This document shows positions 42,897-50,488 of a stretch of DNA of 64,000 bases, in pieces (position 1 is the first letter of the stretch; every line of letters begins with the position of its first letter). The translations under genes and the position numbers were made by a program. The stretch spans positions 1 through 64,000 of the forward strand of contig NZ_JASCIS010000029.1 in NCBI RefSeq assembly GCF_029968015.1. The letters are read 5' to 3'. The notes under the pieces are model-generated. The model saw nothing but the letters and a program-made list of their open reading frames with translations. It searched no databases and was not told the origin of the DNA. This stretch comes from Streptomyces luteolus (GTDB lineage Bacteria > Actinomycetota > Actinomycetes > Streptomycetales > Streptomycetaceae).

Positions 42897-43723
42897 ACCG
42901 GACCGCTCTGCTCCGCTGGGTCGGCGTGCATGCGCTCGGGGTCGCCGCCGCCCTGTTCTTCCTGCTGCCGTTCGTCTTCGTGCTGCTCACCTCGCTGATG
43001 GGCGACCAGCAGGCCCTGACCCGCGATCTCACCCCGAACACCTGGGAGTTCGGCAATTACGTCAAGGTGTTCGACACCCCCGGATTCCTCACCTGGTGGA
43101 AGAACTCCCTGCTGTACGCGGGGCTCGGCACGCTGCTCACCGTGCTCAGCTCGATTCCCGTGGCGTACGCCCTCGCCCGGTTCCGCTTCCGCGGCCGGCG
43201 GCTCTCCCTGATGCTGGTCGTCTCGATGATGATGCTGCCGCCGCAGGTCGTCATCATTCCCATGTACCTGTTCTGGGTGAAGCAGTTGGACCTGGGCGGG
43301 ACCCTGTGGCCGCTGATCATTCCGATGGCCTTCGGTGACGCCTTCTCCATCTTCCTCCTGCGCCAGTTCCTGCTGACCATCCCGGACGAATACCTGGACG
43401 CGGCCCGGGTGGACGGCTGCGGCGAATTCCGGACCCTCCTGAAGGTCGTCCTGCCGATGGCGAAACCGGGCGTCGCGGCCGTGGCCCTGTTCCAGTTCTT
43501 CTACTGCTGGAACGACTACTTCGGACCGCAGATCTACGCCTCCGAGAACCCCGCGGCCTGGACACTGAGTTACGGCCTCGAATCGTTCAAGGGCGCCCAC
43601 CACACCGACTGGAATCTCACCATGGCCGCGACCGTCCTCGTCATGGCCCCTGTCATCGTCCTGTTCTTCTTCGCCCAGAAGGCCTTCGTCGAGGGCGTCA
43701 CCCTGACCGGCGTCAAAGGCTGA
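42893..43723 (+). CDS. Sugar ABC transporter permease, second subunit
   Basis: The 276-residue MalG/UgpE-type membrane subunit has six helices and the EAA loop as LDAARVDGCGEFRTLLKVVLP. ATGA overlap with the first permease indicates a heterodimer made from one transcript. The GH4 glycosidase starts 37 bases downstream. Confidence 0.95.
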   Translation: MNRTALLRWVGVHALGVAAALFFLLPFVFVLLTSLMGDQQALTRDLTPNTWEFGNYVKVFDTPGFLTWWKNSLLYAGLGTLLTVLSSIPVAYALARFRFRGRRLSLMLVVSMMMLPPQVVIIPMYLFWVKQLDLGGTLWPLIIPMAFGDAFSIFLLRQFLLTIPDEYLDAARVDGCGEFRTLLKVVLPMAKPGVAAVALFQFFYCWNDYFGPQIYASENPAAWTLSYGLESFKGAHHTDWNLTMAATVLVMAPVIVLFFFAQKAFVEGVTLTGVKG

Positions 43724-43760
43724 GAGCCGTCCTCGTACGCCATAGAAAGGCTCAACTCCC

Positions 43761-45026
43761 ATGAAACTCGCAGTAGTCGGCGGCGGCTCCACCTACACAC
43801 CCGAACTCGTCGACGGCTTCGCCCGGCTCAGGGACGTCCTGCCCGTCGAGGAACTCGTCCTGGTCGACCCGGCCGCCGACCGCCTCGACCTGGTCGGCGG
43901 CCTCGCCCGCCGGATCTTCGCCCGGCAGGACCGCGGCGGGCGCCTCACCACCACCGCCGACCTCGACGCGGCCGTCGACGGCGCCGACGCCGTGCTCCTC
44001 CAGCTCCGCGTCGGCGGCCAGGCCGCCCGCGAACAGGACGAGACCTGGCCCCTGGACTGCGGCTGCGTCGGCCAGGAGACCACCGGCGCGGGCGGCCTCG
44101 CCAAGGCGCTGCGCACCGTGCCCGTGGTCCTCGACATCGCCGAACGGGTCCGCCGCGCCAACCCGGACGCGTGGATCGTCGACTTCACCAACCCCGTCGG
44201 CATCGTCACCCGCGCCCTGCTCCAGGCCGGGCACAAGGCCGTCGGCCTCTGCAACGTCGCGATCGGCTTCCAGCGCCGCTTCGCCGCGTCCCTCGGCGTC
44301 GACCCGGCGCAGATCTTCCTGAACCACGTCGGCCTCAACCATCTGACCTGGGAGAACGGCGTCCGCCTCGGCGGCCCGGACGGCGAGGACCTGCTGCCCC
44401 GGCTCCTCGCGGAGAGCGGCGACGAGATCGCCGACAACCTGCGCCTCCCCCGCCCCGCCCTCGACCGCCTCGGCGTCATCCCCTCGTACTACCTGCGCTA
44501 CTACTACGCGCACGACGAGGTCGTACGGGAACTCGCCACCAAGCCGTCCCGTGCCGCCGAAGTGGCCGCCATGGAGGCGGAGTTGCTGAAGCTGTACGCC
44601 GACCCGGCGCTCGACGAGAAGCCCGCGCTGCTCGCCAAGCGGGGCGGCGCCTTCTACTCGGAGGCCGCCGTCGACCTCACCGCGTCCCTGATCGGCACCG
44701 GAGGAAGTCCGTACCAGGTGGTGAACGTCCGCAACGACGGCACGCTGCCGTTCCTGCCGGACGACGCGGTGATCGAGGTGCAGGCCCGCGTCGACGCGCG
44801 GGGCGCCGCCCCACTCCCCGTGCCTGAACTCGACCCGCTGCAAAGGGGGTTGATCGCAGGCGTGTCCGCGTACGAGGAACTCGCCCTGGAAGCCGCTCTG
44901 CGTGGCGGCCGCGACCGGGTCTTCAAGGCGCTGCTCGCCCACCCCCTGATCGGGCAGTACGAGTACGCCGAGACCCTCACCGACCGGCTCATCGCCCACA
45001 ACCGGGAGCACCTCGCGTGGGCGTGA
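43761..45026 (+). CDS. GH4 family glycosidase (6-phospho-beta-glucosidase type)
   Basis: The 421-residue cytosolic enzyme uses NAD+ and a divalent metal in an oxidation-elimination mechanism. The nucleotide-binding start KLAVVGGGSTYTPELVDG, the metal-binding Cys in GLCNVAIGF, the NHVGLNHLTW segment and a Tyr-rich stretch (PSYYLRYYYAHD) mark GH4. It should cleave a beta-linked (perhaps 6-phosphorylated) disaccharide imported by the upstream transporter. AAAGG precedes the ATG, and it overlaps the kinase gene by ten bases. Confidence 0.94.
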   Translation: MKLAVVGGGSTYTPELVDGFARLRDVLPVEELVLVDPAADRLDLVGGLARRIFARQDRGGRLTTTADLDAAVDGADAVLLQLRVGGQAAREQDETWPLDCGCVGQETTGAGGLAKALRTVPVVLDIAERVRRANPDAWIVDFTNPVGIVTRALLQAGHKAVGLCNVAIGFQRRFAASLGVDPAQIFLNHVGLNHLTWENGVRLGGPDGEDLLPRLLAESGDEIADNLRLPRPALDRLGVIPSYYLRYYYAHDEVVRELATKPSRAAEVAAMEAELLKLYADPALDEKPALLAKRGGAFYSEAAVDLTASLIGTGGSPYQVVNVRNDGTLPFLPDDAVIEVQARVDARGAAPLPVPELDPLQRGLIAGVSAYEELALEAALRGGRDRVFKALLAHPLIGQYEYAETLTDRLIAHNREHLAWA

Positions 45027-46018
45027 CAGAAGCGGGCCCCAGAGGGACCGTGCTCGCCGTCGACGCGGGCAACAGCAAGACCGACGTGGCCGTGGTGACG
45101 CCCGACGGCCGGGTCGCCGGGGCGGCGCGCGGCGCGGGGTTCCAGCCGCCGCGCGTGGGCGTGGAACGGGCCGTCGACGGGCTCGCGGACGCGGTCGTAC
45201 GGGCACTCGCCGAGGCCGGGCTCGACCGGGTCGCACATGTGTCGGCGTGCCTGGCCAACGCTGATCTGCCGGTCGAGGAGCGGGAGTTGACCCAGGCACT
45301 GCGGGCCCGGGGGTGGGGGCGCACGGTCGACGTGCGCAATGACACCTTCGCGATCCTGCGCGCCGGACTGCCCGCCGGGGCGCTGCCGCTCGGGGTCGCC
45401 GTGGTGTGCGGGGCGGGCATCAACTGCGTGGGCATGACCCCGGACGGCCGTACGGCGCGCTTCCCGGCGGTCGGACGCATCTCCGGGGACTGGGGCGGCG
45501 GATGGGGCCTGGCGGAGGAGGCCCTGTGGCACGCGGCCCGCGCGGCGGACGGCCGGGGCGGGCCCACGGAACTGGCCCGCGCCCTGCCCGCGCACTTCGG
45601 TCTGGCCGACATGGCCGCGCTGATCGAGGCCCTGCACCTGGGCCGCATCGAGGCGGTACGGCGGCACGAACTGTCCCCGGTGCTGTTCGCCACGGCGGCG
45701 GCCGGGGATCCGGTGGCCCGCTCCCTGGTCGAACGGCTCGCGGCCGAGGTGGTCGCGATGGCCACGGTCGCCCTCGACCGCCTCGACCTGTCGGACGCGG
45801 ACGTCCCGGTGCTGCTCGGCGGCTCGATCCTCGCGGCAGGCCACTCCGGCCTGGACACGGCCATCCGCACCCGCCTCGCGGCCCGCGCCCCGAAGGCGGC
45901 CCCTCTGGTGATGACGGCCCGGCCTGTCCTGGGCGCGGCGCTGTTGGGGCTGGATCGGGTGGGGGCGGAGGAGGCGGCGTACGCACGGCTGCGCGACCAC
46001 TACGCGCCACCCGCCTGA
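45017..46018 (+). CDS. BadF/BadG-type sugar kinase (GlcNAc kinase-like)
   Basis: A 333-residue actin-like ATPase. Phosphate loop 1 is VDAGNSKTDVAVV, with a second region VVCGAGINCVG and the loop ISGDWGGGWGLAEEAL, as in N-acetylglucosamine/glucosamine kinases of this family. It probably phosphorylates the imported sugar or its cleavage product. The GTG start lies inside the GH4 gene. It is the last gene of the sugar locus; a complete palindromic element follows. Confidence 0.92.
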   Translation: MGVTEAGPRGTVLAVDAGNSKTDVAVVTPDGRVAGAARGAGFQPPRVGVERAVDGLADAVVRALAEAGLDRVAHVSACLANADLPVEERELTQALRARGWGRTVDVRNDTFAILRAGLPAGALPLGVAVVCGAGINCVGMTPDGRTARFPAVGRISGDWGGGWGLAEEALWHAARAADGRGGPTELARALPAHFGLADMAALIEALHLGRIEAVRRHELSPVLFATAAAGDPVARSLVERLAAEVVAMATVALDRLDLSDADVPVLLGGSILAAGHSGLDTAIRTRLAARAPKAAPLVMTARPVLGAALLGLDRVGAEEAAYARLRDHYAPPA

Positions 46019-46023
46019 TCCTT

Positions 46024-46198
46024 CCCCTACCCGCCCCTTCCCGAAAGCCTGCGGCGCTTCGGGGCTCCGCCCCGGACCCCGCTCCTCAATCGCCGGAGGG
46101 GCTGAAAATTCAGCCCCTCTGGGGGCACCTCCCAGCGGTAGCTGGGGGAGATTGAGGAGGCCCGTCCGGCAGGACTTTCGGGAAGGGGCGGGGAGGGG
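46024..46198. repeat. Palindromic intergenic element, second complete copy
   Basis: The right arm (46171-46198) is identical to the 28-bp right arm at 33965. The left arm (46024-46050) matches with one substitution cluster and one missing base. The interior has nested dyads: GCTCCTCAATC (46081-46091) pairs with the region around 46149-46159, and a GGGGCTGAAAATTCAGCCCC hairpin is at 46099-46118. The rest of the 46018-46431 gap (46199-46430) shows nothing I can name. Confidence 0.7.
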
Positions 46199-46430
46199 AA
46201 CAGAACACCCCCGCCACCCGAACCAGCCGCCGCACAACGCAAGTTGCCCACCCCACCCCGGGGAACCGAACAATCCCCCCGTACGTGTACAAGGGCAGGG
46301 GCTGGCCCCCAGGTTCCCGCTGCGCTACGAACAAGATCCAGGAAACGCCGGAGCCATTGTCAGTCCCTGCGGTCATACTGGACGGCCTGGGGAGCGGTGA
46401 CCGTCGGATGGCCACGGGGGAGGTCGAGAG

Positions 46431-47810
46431 GTGACAGACCCGCACAGCGGCAGCGCCGTACCACGGCGGCGCACCGCCTTCGCCGAGGGCGCGGAGCACC
46501 TGCGCGCCGCCGCGACGACCGAGCCCGGCAGGCTGCGCATCCTCGGCGCCGTACTCGCCCTGCTCGTCATCGCGTTCGGCGCCGTCACCGCCTGGCAGAC
46601 CTCCGGCCGCGCGGCCGCCGCGGAGGATGTCATCGAGCGCAGCCAGCCCCTCACCGCCGACGCCGCCGCGATCTACGTCTCCCTCGCCGACGCCAACACC
46701 GCCGCCGCGAGCGGCTTCCTCGCCGAGGGCCAGGAACCCGCGGCGGTCCGCGAGCGGTACGAGGACGACATCGCGACGGCCGCCCGCAAACTCACCACCG
46801 CCGCCGCCAACAGCAAGGGCTCCGGCACCGCGAGCGACGGGATAGCGAAGCTCAACGCCCTCCTCCCGGAGTACGCGGAGCGCATCGAGACAGCCCGTAC
46901 GTACAACCGCCAGGGCCTCCCCCTCGGCGGTGCGTACCTGCGCAACGCCAACGACCTGATGCAGACGGAGATGCTCCCCGCCGCCAAGGAGCTCTACGAC
47001 GCGGAGAAGGCCCGCCTGGGCGCCGACTACGACGCGGCGAAGTCGTACCCGTGGGCCGCGACAGCCCTCGGCCTGCTCGCCCTGGCCGCCCTGGTGTGGG
47101 CCCAGCGCCGCAACTACCGCAGGACGAACCGGGTGTTCAACCCGGGCCTGGTCACCGCGACCGGCACGGCCGCCGCCGTCCTGCTGTGGCTGCTCGCCGG
47201 GCACACGGTCGCCTTCGCCGCCCTGGCCGACTCGTACGACAACGGCGTGCGCTCGCTCAACGTCCTCAACGACGCCCGGATCAGCACCCTCCAGGCCCGC
47301 AGCAACGAGAACCTGACCCTGGTCGCGCGCGGGGCGGTCACGGTCCCGGACGGCCCGAACGCCGGGCAGGACAAGTACGACGTGGACTACCGCGCCCTGA
47401 TGCGGAAGCTCGGCGACGGCGGCACGGACCGGGCCGGAATGGGCACCCTCGGCGCGGCCCTGCACCACGCCGACGACGACGAGGGCCGGGTGCCCGTCGA
47501 GAAGGCCATGGGGGCCGTGGAGGAATGGCAGAAGCGCCACAAGGCCGCCCGCGACGCCGATATGCAGGGGGATTACGAGAAGGCCCGCGACCGCGTCATA
47601 GGCGACGACGAGGCGACCGGCGAGTCCTTCGACCGGGCCGATCAGGCCCTGGAGCAGGCCGTGGCGCATGAACAGCGGGACTTCAGGAGAGCCGCCGAGG
47701 ACGGCCGCGGCGCGATGACGGGGCTGCCGGTCGGCGCGGCGGTGGTCGCGGTGCTCGGCGCGACGGGCGCCGTGCTCGGCATCGGCCGCAGGCTTTCGGA
47801 GTACCGATGA
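46431..47810 (+). CDS. glnX: GlnX-like four-helix membrane sensor
   Basis: A 459-residue protein with four hydrophobic helices (about 36-56, 205-223, 240-266 and 430-453). Two extracytoplasmic helical domains lie between them, the second and larger one between helices 3 and 4. The layout resembles a doubled four-helix-bundle sensor without a kinase or methyl-accepting module. Position directly before a glutamine/aspartate-type binding protein and a PknG-type kinase matches mycobacterial glnX-glnH-pknG. In that system GlnX passes the binding-protein signal to the kinase. The start follows GGAGGTCGAGAG; the stop overlaps the next start. Confidence 0.85.
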   Translation: MTDPHSGSAVPRRRTAFAEGAEHLRAAATTEPGRLRILGAVLALLVIAFGAVTAWQTSGRAAAAEDVIERSQPLTADAAAIYVSLADANTAAASGFLAEGQEPAAVRERYEDDIATAARKLTTAAANSKGSGTASDGIAKLNALLPEYAERIETARTYNRQGLPLGGAYLRNANDLMQTEMLPAAKELYDAEKARLGADYDAAKSYPWAATALGLLALAALVWAQRRNYRRTNRVFNPGLVTATGTAAAVLLWLLAGHTVAFAALADSYDNGVRSLNVLNDARISTLQARSNENLTLVARGAVTVPDGPNAGQDKYDVDYRALMRKLGDGGTDRAGMGTLGAALHHADDDEGRVPVEKAMGAVEEWQKRHKAARDADMQGDYEKARDRVIGDDEATGESFDRADQALEQAVAHEQRDFRRAAEDGRGAMTGLPVGAAVVAVLGATGAVLGIGRRLSEYR

Positions 47811-48949
47811 GCCCGATGAGATCGACGAGAGCTACGAGAGCTACGAGAGATTCGGGCCCGTCAGGAGCGACGCGAGGGGGCGGGATGACCCGGAAGCAGC
47901 GCGGCGACGGCTTCTTTCCGGCGCGCGTCCTGCCCGGTCGGCTGCCTGGCCGACTGCCCGGCCGACTGCGCGGCTGGGGCGGCGTGGTCGCGATGGCCCT
48001 CGCCTGCGTCCTGACGGCCCTGTTCACCCTGCTCCCGCTGTCCCGCACAGGCCCGGACGACCCCATCGGCACCGGCGGCCCGGGACTCGGCGTGACCCGC
48101 CCCGCCGCGGCCGACGACTGCACGCCCGAGTCGGCGGTGCGCAGCCTGCGCCCGAGCAAGGACGAGGGACCCACGGTCAAGGAGATCAAGGAGCGCGAGG
48201 ACAAACCGAACAAGCTGATCGTCGGCGTGGACCAGAACAGCTACCGCTGGGGGTACCGCAACCCCTCCACCGGTGATCTGGAGGGCTTCGACATCGACCT
48301 GGTGCGGGCCATAGCCGACGCCCTGCTCGGCGACCCGGACGCGGTGGTCTACCGCGCGGTGCCCACCAACCAGCGTGTGCGGGCCATCCAGTCCGGGCAG
48401 GTCGACATGGTGGTGCGGACGATGACGATCACCTGCGACCGCGCCGAGGACGTCGCGTTCTCGACCGCGTACTTCGAGACCGGGCAGCAGCTCCTCGTCC
48501 CCAAGGAGTCGAAGATCACCGGGTACAACGCGTCGCTGAAGGGCAAGCGGCTGTGTACGGCCGCGGGTTCGACGGCTGAGGCCGAGCTCAAGCAGAGGTC
48601 GTTCGGCGCCGATGTCTCCACCACGGTGCCCAACCAACTCGACTGTCTGGTACGGCTCCAGCTGGGCGAGGTGGACGCGGTCGTCACCGACAGCGCGCTC
48701 GCCGCGGGCCAGGCCGCGCAGGACCCGACGGTGCAGCTGGTCGGCGACCCCTTCACCACCGAGTACTACGGCGTGGCGATGAGCAAGGAGTCGCCCGACC
48801 TGGTCCGCCAGGTCAACCAGGTCCTGGTCGACTACCGCAAGAACGGCTCGGACGACAAGAGCGACTGGGACAAGGCGTACGAGGACTGGCTCGCGGACGA
48901 TCTGAAGAACGTGGACGGACCGCCGAAGCCGAAGTACCGCGAGGACTGA
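47807..48949 (+). CDS. glnH: GlnH-like membrane-anchored amino-acid-binding protein
   Basis: A 380-residue family-3 solute-binding protein. The two-lobed domain begins about residue 120 (KLIVGVDQNSYRWGYRNP, then EGFDIDLVRAIADAL) and includes VDMVVRTMTITCDRAEDVAFS. Unlike typical GlnH it has no usable lipobox: a transmembrane helix (VVAMALACVLTALFTLLPL) follows an Arg-rich cytoplasmic leader with PGRL repeats. No permease or ATPase is nearby, so sensing rather than transport is likely. ATG 47807 overlaps glnX; ATG 47885, behind GAGGGGGCGGG, is a credible alternative. Confidence 0.88.
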   Translation: MSPMRSTRATRATRDSGPSGATRGGGMTRKQRGDGFFPARVLPGRLPGRLPGRLRGWGGVVAMALACVLTALFTLLPLSRTGPDDPIGTGGPGLGVTRPAAADDCTPESAVRSLRPSKDEGPTVKEIKEREDKPNKLIVGVDQNSYRWGYRNPSTGDLEGFDIDLVRAIADALLGDPDAVVYRAVPTNQRVRAIQSGQVDMVVRTMTITCDRAEDVAFSTAYFETGQQLLVPKESKITGYNASLKGKRLCTAAGSTAEAELKQRSFGADVSTTVPNQLDCLVRLQLGEVDAVVTDSALAAGQAAQDPTVQLVGDPFTTEYYGVAMSKESPDLVRQVNQVLVDYRKNGSDDKSDWDKAYEDWLADDLKNVDGPPKPKYRED

Positions 48950-48956
48950 GGGCGGT

Positions 48957-49019
48957 GAGCCGGACCGGGCGAGGCGGACCGGACGAGCCGGACCGGACGA
49001 GGCGGACCGGACGAGCCAG
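48957..49019 (+). repeat. 14-bp tandem repeat between glnH and the coiled-coil gene
   Basis: Four and a half units of GAGSCGGACCGGRC start at 48957, 48971, 48985, 48999 and 49013, alternating GAGC and GAGG. They fill most of the intergenic gap and would be transcribed. Confidence 0.8.
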
Positions 49020-49074
49020 GCCAACGGAGAAGTACCGAAACGAACCGCAGAACCGGCACAGCGAGAGGTGATCG

Positions 49075-50478
49075 ATGGGCGTCGCGGGACCCGCAGGACC
49101 CGGACCACTCCCCGGACCCGTCATGGACAGGGACGAGGTGGACCGCGCCCTGGCCCGGATCGGCGCCGAGCACGAGGCCGTGGAGACGTCCCTGCTCGCC
49201 CTGCAGGACCACGCGGGCCGCAGACTCCTGGAGGGCGCCGAGCTGACCGGCGTCACCGCGGACCGCTGGGCCGCCGCCGACCAGGCCATCACCCGCCTGT
49301 GGGCGTACTTCGACGCGTACTCCGCGGCCCTGACCGGCGCCCGTGAACTGCGCGCCCGCAGACGCTGGCCCAGCCGTGACGACCTCGGCGAGCTCACCGA
49401 ACTGCTGCGCGGCCGCTCCGTCACCGTCTCCGCGGGACCGCCCGCGACCGGCGCCCCGGAGTCCCTGACCGGCCCCGCCCGGCTCAGCGAGGAGTTCACG
49501 CTGCCCGAACTGGTCGAGCGGATGAACGAGTTGTACGCCTCGTCCCTCGACGTGGTCGTGGCCGCCGACGCGGTCTGGTCCGCGCTGCCCGCCCGGATCG
49601 ACCTCCTCGCCGCCGAGCTGCACCGCACCCGCAAGCTCGCCGCATCCGTGGGCGTACGCCCGGGCGAGCACCCCGCGGGTGACGATCTGGAGCGGATCAC
49701 CCGGGAGTTGACGGAGCTGCGCGCCCAGGTGATCTCCGACCCGCTGGCCTTCTGGCGCGCCAGGAGCGGCAGTTCGGCCCCCGGCGGCGGCCGCCCCGAC
49801 ACCGAGCGGTACGACCACGAGGCGCGCGCACTCGAAGACGTGCGCCGGGAGATCGACGCCGTGCTCACCGTCCGCCAGGACGCCGAGGCGCGCCTCGGCC
49901 GGCTGCGGGACGTGCTCTCCCGCGCCGACCGGACCCTGGCGGAGGCTCGTACGGCCCGCGGGGAGGTGCTCGCCAAGATCGCCGCGACTGAGGTGCCCGC
50001 GGTCAGCGGACCGCCCACCGCGCTGCACGAACAGCTCGCGGCCGCCGCCGAGTACCGCAGGCACGGCCAGTGGAACCGGCTCTCCCCGCTCCTGGAGTCC
50101 CTGGAGCGGCGAGCGGAGGACGAACTCCTGCGCGCCCGCGAGTCGTTGACCGCCGTCACCGCTCCGCTCGCGGTCCGCGCGGAGCTGCGCGGCCGCCTCG
50201 ACGCGTACAAGGCGAAGGTCGCCCGGCACGGCGCCGCCGAGGACCCGCTCCTGATCGAGCGGTACGACGCGGCCCGCCGCATGCTGTGGAGCGCGCCCTG
50301 CGACCTGCGGGTCGCCGAGGACGCCGTGCTGCGCTACCAGTACGCGGCGGCGGAGGTCCTCTCCGGCCGCGTACCGCAGCAGCACACGCCCGACGACGGC
50401 AGGGGGACCGATGGCGGCAGGGGGATCGATGGCGGCAGAGGGATCGATGGCGGCAGAGGGATCGATGGCGGCAGGTGA
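49075..50478 (+). CDS. Coiled-coil protein of the PknG locus, unknown
   Basis: A 467-residue, highly charged, almost entirely helical soluble protein with no signal or membrane segment. Leu/Ala/Glu/Arg heptads run through about 18-130 and 235-430 (EDVRREIDAVLTVRQDAEAR). The C-terminus is a repeat of GRGIDG units encoded by an 18-bp tandem array. The gene sits between glnH and the kinase and its stop lies 10 bases before the kinase GTG, so it is translationally coupled. It may be a scaffold linking sensor and kinase, which is inference from position only. GAGAGG precedes ATG 49075. Confidence 0.8.
   Translation: MGVAGPAGPGPLPGPVMDRDEVDRALARIGAEHEAVETSLLALQDHAGRRLLEGAELTGVTADRWAAADQAITRLWAYFDAYSAALTGARELRARRRWPSRDDLGELTELLRGRSVTVSAGPPATGAPESLTGPARLSEEFTLPELVERMNELYASSLDVVVAADAVWSALPARIDLLAAELHRTRKLAASVGVRPGEHPAGDDLERITRELTELRAQVISDPLAFWRARSGSSAPGGGRPDTERYDHEARALEDVRREIDAVLTVRQDAEARLGRLRDVLSRADRTLAEARTARGEVLAKIAATEVPAVSGPPTALHEQLAAAAEYRRHGQWNRLSPLLESLERRAEDELLRARESLTAVTAPLAVRAELRGRLDAYKAKVARHGAAEDPLLIERYDAARRMLWSAPCDLRVAEDAVLRYQYAAAEVLSGRVPQQHTPDDGRGTDGGRGIDGGRGIDGGRGIDGGR
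50396..50475 (+). repeat. 18-bp tandem array with a ladder of ATG codons
   Basis: An 18-bp unit (GATGGCGGCAGRGGGATC) repeats about four times. It places ATG codons at 50411, 50429, 50447 and 50465, all in the kinase frame, each with an AGRGGG stretch upstream. In the upstream gene's frame it encodes the GRGIDG repeats. Confidence 0.85.
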
Positions 50479-50488
50479 GGAGGTACCC

